A stretch of 64,000 bases of DNA from CAVVNP01 sp963800235 (lineage in GTDB: Bacteria; Actinomycetota; Acidimicrobiia; Acidimicrobiales; Iamiaceae): contig CAWDAD010000001.1 of assembly GCA_963800235.1 (NCBI GenBank), positions 372,001 through 436,000 on the forward strand. The letters are read 5' to 3'. How positions within the stretch are numbered: the first letter of the stretch is position 1; every line of letters begins with the position of its first letter. The notes under the pieces are model-generated. The model made no database searches, was not told where the DNA came from, and saw only the letters and a list, made by a program, of their open reading frames with translations. The position numbers and the translations under genes were made by a program. This document shows, piece after piece, positions 37,218-45,111 of this stretch.

Positions 37218-37297
37218 GACCGCTTCTGCCTGCCGGTGACCGCTTCTGCCTGCCGGTGACTGCTACTGCCTGCCGGCGACCACTACTCCTTGACGGC
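37218..37297. repeat. 20-bp tandem repeat running into the zinc-ribbon gene
   Basis: Units starting GACCGCTTCTGCCTGCCGGT lie at 37218-37237 and 37238-37257 (identical). Degenerate units follow at 37258-37277 and 37278-37297. The last overlaps the 3' end of the zinc-ribbon coding region on the minus strand. The other units lie in the 173-bp noncoding gap. Confidence 0.85.
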
Positions 37298-37489
37298 GAC
37301 CGCGTTCGGGGTGACGTTCATCTTCGGCTCGTACTGGGCGGCCTCGACCGGCCGAGCCTCCCCGGCGAAGGCGGCCCGCAGCGCCTCGCGGCACGGCGAG
37401 CACGGTCCGTAGTACGCCTCGGCGACGTGGCTCCCGCAGCGGGGGCAGTCGAACGACGACGGGAGCCGGTCGGTGCTCGGATCGGACAT
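37283..37489 (-). CDS. Small zinc-ribbon protein
   Basis: The 68-aa protein has two CxxC pairs (CPRCGS and CSPC) separated by 13 residues, a zinc-ribbon arrangement. A short helical part follows, then a C-terminal tail NVTPNAVAVKE. It has no recognisable enzyme domain and could bind nucleic acid or protein. The ATG has CAGAGT 6 nt upstream and no Shine-Dalgarno. The gene end overlaps the last unit of a 20-bp repeat. Confidence 0.65.
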   Translation of the reverse strand: MSDPSTDRLPSSFDCPRCGSHVAEAYYGPCSPCREALRAAFAGEARPVEAAQYEPKMNVTPNAVAVKE

Positions 37490-37566
37490 CGACCGACTCT
37501 GCCACGCCGCCCCAGCCGCACCGTGCATGGGTCCGGCGGTTGCGACCGCTCACCGGTCGGCGACGC

Positions 37567-38961
37567 TCATGGGACTCCGCGCGGGTGCGGAGGTGCCTCG
37601 CCGTCCGGTCGGGCCTGGTCGCCCGGTGGGCCGGCTCGCGTCGGTCCGCCTCGGGGTGGCGGGTCCGACGGGCCGCGCGGCTCGGGTGGGTGGAGGGTCC
37701 AGGTGAAGGGTGGGTCGGCGGGTCGGAGGGTCCAGCCGGCGGTGGTGAGGAGGTCGTGGTGGTGGCCGCAGAGGGGTGCGAGCTCGTCGAGGCGGGTGCG
37801 GCGGGTGTCGGCCCAGCCGGTGGCGGAGGTGGTGTGGTGGATCTCGAGGTGGTGGCGGTTGCCGCAGACGACGCAGCCGTCGTGGAGGACCTCGAGGCAG
37901 ACCTTCATGTGCTCGGTCGGCGTGCGCGACGTGGTGGCCATCGAGCGGAGGTCGCCGCCGTGGCGCAGGAACAGCCGCAGCGTGGCCTCGCCCAGCTGCT
38001 CGACCGCCCACGCCACCGGCACCGACCCGACACCGGGGATCTCGCACCGCTCACCGGGCTCCAGGCTGCCGCGTCGCAGGGCGGCCAGGTCGACGATGAC
38101 CGACACCGCCGTCCTGGGCCTCGGTGCCCGATCGTCACCGTCCGCGCCGTCGCCGGAGCCGCCGCTGCGGGACCGTCGGGCCATCTCGACCAGGGCGTCG
38201 AAGGCGTAAGCGGCCGCTGGTTCGCGGCGCCCGTCGGCGTAGGCGGCGGTGAAGGTGCCCTGGGCCTGTCGTTCGAGCTCGGCGCGGACCTCGGCCACCG
38301 CCCCCGGCGGCCCCGAGGCCAGCAGCGTGGCGCACCCCTCGGCATCGGTCCCGAAGCGCACCTGCCGGGCGGCGTGCTGTCGCTTCGCCGTCGCCGCGTC
38401 CTGCTCCGCCGACCGGGCGGCGGCCTTGACCCGCTCGGCCCGCTGCCGGGTCTGGCGCAACGTCTCACCCTTGGCCCGCTCGACCAGCTCACCCTCGCTG
38501 GCCGGATCGGCCGTCGCCGCCGACGCCACCTCGGCCGCCTGGTCGGTCGACAGCGCCCCCTGCCGCAACGCGTCGGCGAGACCCGTCCGCCGCCCCAACG
38601 ACTCGGCGGTCTCGGCATCGCGCCGGGCCGACCCGAACGACCCGCCCGTCCTCGACGTCAACCAGTCCTCGAACGACCGCGCCCCGTCGCCACCCCACGA
38701 ACGCGTCTCGGCCACCCGAGCCGACAGCAACAACCGAGCGCCACCCAGCAGCTTCTCCGCCTCCAGCACCGCGTCGAGCGCCACCCGAGCATCGGACCCC
38801 GCCAGCCGCGAGGCGTCGACCGAGCCGACCAGCACCGCCAGCTCGTCACGCACCCGCCGAAACGACAGCGACGCCACTTCGGTGCCCGACGGCGAGCACG
38901 AACGCGCCGTGCCCGTCGCGCCCACCGAACCCCGCAGCTCCGACAGCTCCGACACACCCAC
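37567..38961 (-). CDS. DUF222/13E12-repeat HNH endonuclease
   Basis: The 464-aa protein follows the actinobacterial 13E12 layout. An N-terminal helical DUF222 region spans about residues 30-330 (RLAGSDARVALDAVLEAEKLLGG, LSTDQAAEVASAA, GEPGERCEIPG-like LEPGERCEIPGVGSVPV). A C-terminal HNH module follows (CVVCGNRHHLEIHH, then LAPLCGHHHDLL), with Cys pairs and the central His. These genes are often multicopy and some are SOS-regulated; their biological role is unclear. The GTG start follows GGGAGGTGAT. The promoter contains a LexA-like box. Confidence 0.85.
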   Translation of the reverse strand: MGVSELSELRGSVGATGTARSCSPSGTEVASLSFRRVRDELAVLVGSVDASRLAGSDARVALDAVLEAEKLLGGARLLLSARVAETRSWGGDGARSFEDWLTSRTGGSFGSARRDAETAESLGRRTGLADALRQGALSTDQAAEVASAATADPASEGELVERAKGETLRQTRQRAERVKAAARSAEQDAATAKRQHAARQVRFGTDAEGCATLLASGPPGAVAEVRAELERQAQGTFTAAYADGRREPAAAYAFDALVEMARRSRSGGSGDGADGDDRAPRPRTAVSVIVDLAALRRGSLEPGERCEIPGVGSVPVAWAVEQLGEATLRLFLRHGGDLRSMATTSRTPTEHMKVCLEVLHDGCVVCGNRHHLEIHHTTSATGWADTRRTRLDELAPLCGHHHDLLTTAGWTLRPADPPFTWTLHPPEPRGPSDPPPRGGPTRAGPPGDQARPDGEAPPHPRGVP

Positions 38962-39119
38962 GGCTCATCACCTCCCGTCACACGACACCGCCCGACGACC
39001 GGCGCAGGAACCTGCCACCGGCCACGAGCACGCTGATCGAAACGGGTCCCGCAGGACCGAGCCACGCTTCCCGACCAAGACCGGCCGCCGACGGGCCGCT
39101 GGTGGAAGCTATTCCGGGC

Positions 39120-39149
39120 AGCATACACGAACGCCTGTTCGTCGGTCAA
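39120..39149 (-). promoter_or_regulatory. Sigma-70-like promoter with an embedded SOS (LexA-type) box
   Basis: On the minus strand, TTGACC (39144-39149) and TATGCT (39120-39125) are 18 bp apart. Between them lies the perfect palindrome ACGAAC-N4-GTTCGT (39127-39142), matching the actinobacterial LexA consensus CGAAC-N4-GTTCG. It points toward the HNH gene, 159 bp away. The rest of the 298-bp gap (38962-39259) holds no gene that I can see. Confidence 0.75.
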
Positions 39150-39181
39150 CCGCGGACGAGAAGTGACCACGACCGGCTCCG

Positions 39182-39210
39182 CCGCCTGTGGACGACCAGG
39201 CGAGATCCAC
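39182..39210. repeat. Inverted repeat CCTGTGGA/TCCACAGG
   Basis: Perfect 8-bp arms at 39182-39189 and 39203-39210 with a 13-bp spacer, between the HNH and 79-aa genes. It could be an operator or a weak hairpin. Confidence 0.45.
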
Positions 39211-39247
39211 AGGGTTGTGCCCCTGTCGCCGCACAGGCGGGCCGCCG

Positions 39248-39253
39248 TACCGT
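39248..39253 (+). promoter_or_regulatory. Leaderless-type -10 box of the 79-aa gene
   Basis: TACCGT, 6 nt before the ATG at 39260. No Shine-Dalgarno. Confidence 0.5.
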
Positions 39254-39259
39254 CGAGGC

Positions 39260-39499
39260 ATGTCGTCGTTCGAGATCACCCTGGTCGACCGCACCGTGGA
39301 GCGGATCGAGGGGGCCGATGCCTACCAGCAGGAGGGCCCGCTCACCACCTTCTTCGCCACCTCCGGCGACCGCCACGTGGTCGACTCGTGGAGCACCCGC
39401 ATGGCCAGCTACCGCACCGCCGAGCTGCTGTCGGTCCGGCGCCTCCCCGACCACGCCGTCGGCCTCTCGCTGACCGCCGAGCTCAGCCGTCCCGCCTGA
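39260..39499 (+). CDS. Small hypothetical protein (79 aa)
   Basis: The protein begins MSSFEITLVDRTVERIEGADAYQ and reads as alternating strands and helices, with a clear coding character (TTFFATSGDRHVVDSW, RRLPDHAVGLSLTAEL). I recognise no family. It has no membrane segment. A TACCGT box 6 nt upstream of the ATG supports the start. It lies opposite the SOS-box promoter, 118 bp away. Confidence 0.65.
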   Translation: MSSFEITLVDRTVERIEGADAYQQEGPLTTFFATSGDRHVVDSWSTRMASYRTAELLSVRRLPDHAVGLSLTAELSRPA

Positions 39500-39558
39500 C
39501 CGGAGCCGTCCCCCCGAGCCCGACCGGCGAGCACCAGCCGGACCGGCCGCACGTCCGA

Positions 39559-41181
39559 TCAGCCGGTGGGGCTGGGGAACCGCCAGACCGTCGAGGGCTC
39601 GTAGTACTTGTCGCCCTGCAGCGGCAGCAGCGCCTCGTGGGGGCGCAGGCTGGCCAGGGTCTCGGCCAGGACCCGGCACCGGTCGTGGTGGGTCTTCTGG
39701 TACTGGTCGCTCCACACCAGGTAGATCTGGCGGTCGCCGGCCCGTTGCAGGAGCTGGCGGGCGAAGGTCCCGGGGTCGACCGCGTTGATCCGGGCCACGT
39801 AGTCGACCCAGTCGACGCGCTCGGGGGGCTTGAAGTCCGGGTAGGTCACCTGGTCGAACCTGCCCTTGCGGTCGATCTCCCGCCAGACCGCCGGGCCGAG
39901 CTGGTCGGGGCAGTAGGCGATCACGTCGTTCGGCCGGATGGTCTTGGTGATCTCCTGCGCATCGGCCCGGGCCTCGGTGCGCTGGTCGATCACCGAGGTG
40001 CGGATCGCCCCGATGCCGCCCAGCACGATGAGCACCACCATGATCATCCGCACCATGGGCGCCCACAGGAAGCGGGTGAGGCCGATGCCGACCAGGAGCA
40101 TGAAGAAGGGGAACACCACCGCCGTGTACCGGGTGACGAAGGTGCTCTTGGTGGCGTAGCCGAACACCATGGCGAAGGCCAGGGTGGCGCTGAAGACGAA
40201 CAGCAGCGGCCGACTGTCCGGGCGGGTCCAGAGGTCGACCTCGAGGAACCGGCGCGACAGCGGGCGGCAGAAGATCGCCACCATGGCGAGCACCGCGCAG
40301 GCCCCGCCGAACACCACCGCCTCCGCGGTGGCGCCGCCGCCGATGTCGGCGAGGGTGTTGGCGATCACACCGCTCGGGTAGACGACGTCGCCCCAGGGGG
40401 TGCCGGTGTGGGCGCCCTGGTACAGCAGGATGGGCGCCCAGGGCAGGAACAGCACGCCACCCGCCACCAGCGCCCCGATCACCCGGGTGATGGCCCGCCG
40501 CTCCTGGTCCCGCCTGGCCCGCGCCGCCTTGCGCCGCTCCCACAGCAGGCCGACGGCCGCCGCCGCCAGCAGCCACATGCCCCAGTAGTGGCTGTACAGC
40601 AGCCCCGCCGCCACCAGGGTGATGGCGACCAGCCGGGCTGGGGTCGGCCGTTCGAGGGCGTCGGCGACGAGCAGCCAACCGACCAGGGCCAGCAGCATGA
40701 CCAGCGCGTACATGCGGGTCTCGGTGCCGTACCGGATGGTGAAGGGGCAGATGGCGGTGACCGCGGTGGCCAGCCAGGCCGCCCGCCGTCCGGCGATGCG
40801 GTTGGCGGCGATCCAGATGAGCGGCAGCAGGGCGAGGGCGAAGATGCCCGACAGGGCGCGGACGGCGACGTCGCTGTCGCCGAAGACGTCCATCCAGTAG
40901 TGCAGGAGGACGTAGAAGAGCGGCGGGTGACCGTCGTGACGGAGCGCGCCGGGGATCTGGTCGATCGGCAGCTTGGCGATGTTGACGCTGAGCGACTCGT
41001 CGAGCCAGAGCGGGGTCAGCGCGACGAACCGCAGGACGACCCCGCCGGCGATGCAGGCGGCGACGACGAGGCGGTCGATCCACCGCAACCACGAGCGCTC
41101 CGGGGGCTCCGACGCCGTCTCCACCGCCGCTTCCCGGAGGTCGGCATCGGTCTCGGAGCCGACCTTCTCGAACACGGCCAC
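39559..41181 (-). CDS. GT-C glycosyltransferase (family 39/ArnT-like)
   Basis: The 540-aa integral-membrane protein has about ten membrane segments. It shows GT39/PMT_2-type elements: LTPLWLDESLSVNIAKLP with the catalytic-type acidic pair, RHDGHPPLFYVLLHYWM, and IRYGTETRMYAL. The C-terminal soluble part (about residues 430-540) would face outside. It probably transfers a sugar from a polyprenyl-phosphate donor to a surface polymer. It is third in a unit with an acyltransferase and a kinase, 11 bp after the kinase stop. A TAGCGT box overlapping that stop could give it its own leaderless promoter. Confidence 0.85.
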   Translation of the reverse strand: MAVFEKVGSETDADLREAAVETASEPPERSWLRWIDRLVVAACIAGGVVLRFVALTPLWLDESLSVNIAKLPIDQIPGALRHDGHPPLFYVLLHYWMDVFGDSDVAVRALSGIFALALLPLIWIAANRIAGRRAAWLATAVTAICPFTIRYGTETRMYALVMLLALVGWLLVADALERPTPARLVAITLVAAGLLYSHYWGMWLLAAAAVGLLWERRKAARARRDQERRAITRVIGALVAGGVLFLPWAPILLYQGAHTGTPWGDVVYPSGVIANTLADIGGGATAEAVVFGGACAVLAMVAIFCRPLSRRFLEVDLWTRPDSRPLLFVFSATLAFAMVFGYATKSTFVTRYTAVVFPFFMLLVGIGLTRFLWAPMVRMIMVVLIVLGGIGAIRTSVIDQRTEARADAQEITKTIRPNDVIAYCPDQLGPAVWREIDRKGRFDQVTYPDFKPPERVDWVDYVARINAVDPGTFARQLLQRAGDRQIYLVWSDQYQKTHHDRCRVLAETLASLRPHEALLPLQGDKYYEPSTVWRFPSPTG

Positions 41182-41189
41182 GGGGTTCG

Positions 41190-41195
41190 ACGCTA
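41190..41195 (-). promoter_or_regulatory. Possible internal -10 box of the GT39-like gene
   Basis: TAGCGT on the minus strand, 8 nt before the GTG. Its TAG is the stop codon of the kinase gene, so the match may be chance. Confidence 0.3.
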
Positions 41196-41927
41196 CCGGG
41201 TGCGAGCCCCGGCGGGCATCATCCCCCGGCGTCGGGGATCGGGGTCGAGCAGCCGGCTGAGCAGCGTGCGGAGGACCGGCGCCAGGTCGAGCCCGGCCGC
41301 CGCCCGGTCGGCCCGGAGCGGCGGCGGGCCGCCCGTCGCGAGCACCCAGAGGAGGGCCCCCAGCCCGTAGCGGTCCGCCGCCGGGGTGGGCGGGCCACCG
41401 GCCAGCCGCTCGGGCGGCAGGTGCTCGGGCGTACCAGGCGTGCACCGGCCCGACTCGGCCACCGGGTGGCCGAGGCGGCGGGACGAGCCGAAGTCGACCA
41501 GCACCGGGTGGCCGGAGGGGGTGAGCACCACGTTGGCCGGCTTCACGTCGCCGTGGACGATCCCGGCGGCCTCGATCCGGGCGAGGACCGCCAGGAGCTG
41601 CACCGCCACCGGTCCGACGAGGTCCGGCGCCGGGCCGCCGAGGGCGACCCGGGCCTGCAGCGAGCGGCCGGGGACCCGTTCGAGCACCAGGTAGCGACCG
41701 GCGGGGCACCGGCCGGCGGCGAGGAGCCGCGCCACGCCTGCCACCCCCTCGAGGGCGGCCAGGGCGAGCTGCTCGCGCCGGTGGTCGGCCGCCGCCCGCT
41801 CGGCGACCAGCTTCACCGCGACCCGGGCTCCCGAGACGTCGACCGCCTCGACCACCCGAGCGCTGCCGCCCCGCCCCAGCTCGCCCACCGGCCGGAGCGC
41901 GCGGAGCCGGGGCGTCGGGCGGAGCAC
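41193..41927 (-). CDS. Minimal Ser/Thr protein kinase
   Basis: The 244-aa protein is a bare Hanks-type kinase domain. It has the Gly loop GELGRGGSARVVEAVD, the AVKLV lysine, LVLERVPG at the hinge, the catalytic loop HGDVKPANV, DFGSS, GTPEHLPPE and DRYGLGALLWVLATG. There is no membrane segment, PASTA or sensor domain, unlike most actinobacterial wall kinases. It lies between an acyltransferase and a glycosyltransferase with gaps of 29 and 11 bp, so it probably acts on surface-glycan proteins. Catalytic residues look intact. The GTG start is inferred from spacing. Confidence 0.8.
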   Translation of the reverse strand: MLRPTPRLRALRPVGELGRGGSARVVEAVDVSGARVAVKLVAERAAADHRREQLALAALEGVAGVARLLAAGRCPAGRYLVLERVPGRSLQARVALGGPAPDLVGPVAVQLLAVLARIEAAGIVHGDVKPANVVLTPSGHPVLVDFGSSRRLGHPVAESGRCTPGTPEHLPPERLAGGPPTPAADRYGLGALLWVLATGGPPPLRADRAAAGLDLAPVLRTLLSRLLDPDPRRRGMMPAGARTR

Positions 41928-41956
41928 GGGCCGAGGGTTCCCGCCGGGCGACCCGC

Positions 41957-43300
41957 CTAGACGCGGTCCTTGAAGCGCTGCAGGGGCTGCTCCACCAGGT
42001 AGTAGCTCGCCGCCGCGCCGGTCAGACCGAGCCCGAAGGCCACCAGCAGGGCGGTCGGCAGGTGGATCGGCCCGCTCACCCAGCCGGTCCAGTCGGGGCG
42101 CCCGGTGACGAGGTTGCGCTGGGTCGTCAGCCGGTCGAGGAACGGCAGGTGCCACAGGTACAGCCCGTAGGAGACCAGCCCGACCCAGTGGACCGGGCCC
42201 CAGCGCAGCACCCGCCGCACCGGTCCCCGGTCCTGGTCGCCGAACACCGACGGCAGCAGGAGCAGGAGCGAGATGGCGGTCAGGGTGGCCGCCCGCAGCT
42301 GCCAGTACCCGCCCTTGTAGCCCACCTCGAACGACGCCGGCCCGATCCGCACGGCGAACCACACGAAGAGCAGCACCGCCGCCGCCCAGCACAGCTCCGG
42401 CGAGCGGCCCAGGGTCCGGCTCCACCGAGGTGCCCGCGACCGGGCCGCCGCCCAGGCGCTGAGCACCGCCACGACCATGCCGGCGCCGAAGAAGTCGATG
42501 TTGGTGAGCAGCCAGTTGAAGCTCAGCGGTCGCCACGACGGGTCGGCGGCGGAGACCGCCGCTCGGGCCAGGTAGCCCGACGCCACCAGCAGCGCGCCCA
42601 GAACCAGCTCGACCAGGGCGCGGCGGTCGACCTCCTGGTCGACGCCGTCGGCCGCATCCGGCCCGCGGCCGTCCTCCGGCACCTCGGCGGCGCTTGCGCG
42701 GCCCGGACCCGCTGCCCGCCGGATCGTCCGGCCGAGGGCGGCCAGGGCCCAGGCGTAGGCGGGGACGAGCAGGTAGAAGCTCATCTCGGTGCCGAGGCTC
42801 CAGGCCGGCACGATCCCGCCGAGCACGGTGCTGCGGGAGTAGATCTGGGCGAACGCGTAGTAGCGCCAGGCCGTGCCGGGGCCGCCGAGGCTGAACTGCC
42901 CGATGGCCCAGAAGAAGGTCAGCGCCACCCAGTAGGCGGGCACGATCCGCAGGGCCCGCCGCCAGTAGAACCGGCGGGCCGGCAGCGGCAGGCGACCCTG
43001 CAGGTGGGCGAGCACGTAGGGCCGGTAGATCAGGAAGCCGGACAGCACGAAGAAGACGGCGACCCCGCCGTCGGAGACGTGCCCGACCTTGGCCAGGAAC
43101 GGCACCTGGGCAAGCGGCCGGCCGTCGTACTGGGGCCAGGCGACGGTCACGCTGTGGTGCAGGACGACCGCGCTGGCGGCCAGCGCGCGCAGCCCCTCGA
43201 GCCCCGGAAAGTACGTCCGCCGGGGGGTGGGTCCACTAGCGTCGACGGTGTCGCCGGCCGCTCGAACCGCCGGGCCGGGCTGCTGCTCGACGCCGCTCAT
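41957..43300 (-). CDS. Acyltransferase-3 family membrane protein
   Basis: The 447-aa protein has the Acyl_transf_3 pattern: YFPGLEGLRALAASAVVLHH with the conserved Arg and His, VAVFFVLSGFLIYRPY, RRALRIVPAYW, and WSLGTEMSFYLLVPAY. About ten membrane helices are predicted. A Pro/Asp-rich cytoplasmic loop (residues ~205-235) is long for the family. Members O-acylate surface sugars. It is the first gene of the acyltransferase-kinase-GT unit. A TACTGT box lies 9 nt before the ATG. Confidence 0.87.
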   Translation of the reverse strand: MSGVEQQPGPAVRAAGDTVDASGPTPRRTYFPGLEGLRALAASAVVLHHSVTVAWPQYDGRPLAQVPFLAKVGHVSDGGVAVFFVLSGFLIYRPYVLAHLQGRLPLPARRFYWRRALRIVPAYWVALTFFWAIGQFSLGGPGTAWRYYAFAQIYSRSTVLGGIVPAWSLGTEMSFYLLVPAYAWALAALGRTIRRAAGPGRASAAEVPEDGRGPDAADGVDQEVDRRALVELVLGALLVASGYLARAAVSAADPSWRPLSFNWLLTNIDFFGAGMVVAVLSAWAAARSRAPRWSRTLGRSPELCWAAAVLLFVWFAVRIGPASFEVGYKGGYWQLRAATLTAISLLLLLPSVFGDQDRGPVRRVLRWGPVHWVGLVSYGLYLWHLPFLDRLTTQRNLVTGRPDWTGWVSGPIHLPTALLVAFGLGLTGAAASYYLVEQPLQRFKDRV

Positions 43301-43309
43301 CTCGCGCCG

Positions 43310-43315
43310 ACAGTA
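43310..43315 (-). promoter_or_regulatory. Leaderless-type -10 box of the acyltransferase gene
   Basis: TACTGT on the minus strand, 9 nt before the ATG. Confidence 0.4.
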
Positions 43316-43371
43316 GTGGGAGCGGCGGCACGCCCAAGTCGAACCCCCTGAACGCCGAAAGCGATTCCTGC

Positions 43372-45073
43372 ATGCCCGAGACCGACCCCTCGACCGCCCC
43401 CGAGCCGAACGAGTCGACCGCCTCCGAGGGCGACGGGGCGACCGTCGACGAGCGGCGGTCAGGGCCCCGACGTCGTCGTCGTCGGGGCCGGACCGGCCGG
43501 GCTCACCGCCGCCTTCCAGCTGCACAAGCACGGCGTCGCCTCGACCATCCTCGAGTCCGACGACATGGTCGGCGGCATCAGCCGCACCGCCCAGCGCGAC
43601 GGCTGGCGCTTCGACATCGGCGGCCACCGCTTCTTCACCAAGGTCCAGCCGGTCGAGGACCTGTGGCACGAGATCCTGCCCGACGAGGACTTCCTGATGC
43701 GGCCCCGCAAGAGCCGCATCTTCTACGAGGGCAAGTACTACGACTACCCGATCAAGGCCATGAACGCCTTCCGCAACCTCGGCCCGCTCGAGGCGGTGCG
43801 CTGCGTGGCGTCCTACGGCATGGCCAAGGTCCGCCCGCCGAAGGACCAGACGAACTACGAGGGCTGGCTGGTGGCCCGCTTCGGCTGGCGCCTGTACCGG
43901 ACCTTCTTCAAGACCTACACCGAGAAGCTCTGGGGCGTGCCGGTGGCCGACATGCCCGCCGACTGGGCGGCCCAGCGGGTGAAGGGGCTGTCGCTCGGCA
44001 ACGCCATCGCCAACGCGCTCAAGCCGAAGCGCAACCAGAAGGAGATCACCTCGCTCATCGAGGAGTTCCAGTACCCCAAGTACGGACCCGGGATGATGTG
44101 GGAGGTGTGCCGCGACAAGGTCGTGGCCCAGGGCTCCAAGGTCGAGATGGAGACGTCGGTGACCCGCATCCGCCACGAGGGCGGCCGGGCGATCGAGGTC
44201 ACCGCCGAGCACGCCCACGGCGGCACCAGCACCTACCCGTGCGACCACGTCATCTCCTCCATGCCGATCTCCCACCTGCTCGACGCCATGGACCCGCCGG
44301 TGCCGGACGAGGTCAAGGCGGCGGCGGCCGACCTGCGCTACCGCGACTACCTCATCGTGGCGCTGGCCATGGACGACTCGCTGATCGACTTCGACGACAA
44401 CTGGATCTACATCCACGACCCCGAGGTGCGCACCATGCGCATCCAGAACTTCGGCTCGTGGTCGCCGTACATGGTGAAGCAGGGCAAGAACACCCTGGGC
44501 CTCGAGTACACGGTCTGGGAGGGCGACGACGACTGGAACGCCCCGGACGACGAGCTGATCGAGCGGGCCAAGCACGAGCTCGAGAAGCTCGGCCTGGCCA
44601 AGGCGGGCCAGATCGAGGCCGGCTACGTGGTGCGCCAGGCCAAGGCCTACCCGATCTACGACGACCGCTACCGGGCCAACGTCGACGTGCTGCGGGCCTG
44701 GCTGGCCGAGCACGCCCCGAACGTCCACCCCGTCGGCCGCAACGGCATGTTCCGGTACAACAACCAGGACCACTCGATGTTCACGGCGATGCTCACCGTC
44801 GAGAACATCTGCACCGGCACGACCCACGACGTCTGGGAGGTCAACGTCGAGGAGGAGTACCACGAGGAGTCCTCCGCCCCGTCCGGGTCGTCCGGCCCCA
44901 CCGACCGGGTGCCGGGGAGCCACGGCACCGGTCGCGACGCCCCGGTGATCCGCCGCGACGTGCTCGAGGCCCACGGCCGCACCGGCGGCGCCGACGAGCC
45001 GGCCAAGCCGGCCGACCTGGCCAACATGGACCACGACGCCGGCACCGAGATCGCCGGCGAGCCCGACGCCTGA
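43372..45073 (+). CDS. FAD-dependent amine-oxidase/UDP-galactopyranose-mutase-like protein, apparent frameshift near the N-terminus
   Basis: The main frame shows the flavin Rossmann motif DVVVVGAGPAGLTAAFQL (from about 43463). SRTAQRDGWRFDIGGHRFF and WGVPVADMPADW follow, with a C-terminal MFRYNNQDHSM. This is typical of Glf-like NAD(P)/FAD oxidoreductases in wall-glycan loci. No start codon exists in that frame. An ATG at 43372 opens another frame reading an acidic Ser/Pro tail (MPETDPSTAPEPNES) up to about 43450. Dropping one base in GGGCCCC (43459-43465) joins the two frames. The corrected protein is about 566 aa. It would reduce or isomerise a sugar nucleotide or an isoprenoid intermediate; the exact reaction is unknown. 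Confidence 0.75.
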
Positions 45074-45111
45074 TCCGCCCGGGACCTGATCCCCGAGACG
45101 CTCCCGGTCGG

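Noticed and set aside
37567..38961. HNH protein as a homing endonuclease or restriction enzyme
   Set aside because: The DUF222 helical region and domain order match the 13E12 family. There is no intron, intein or methyltransferase beside it.
39182..39210. DnaA boxes / replication origin (TGTGGA, TCCACA)
   Set aside because: Only two partial matches exist, and there is no dnaA, dnaN or AT-rich unwinding region nearby.
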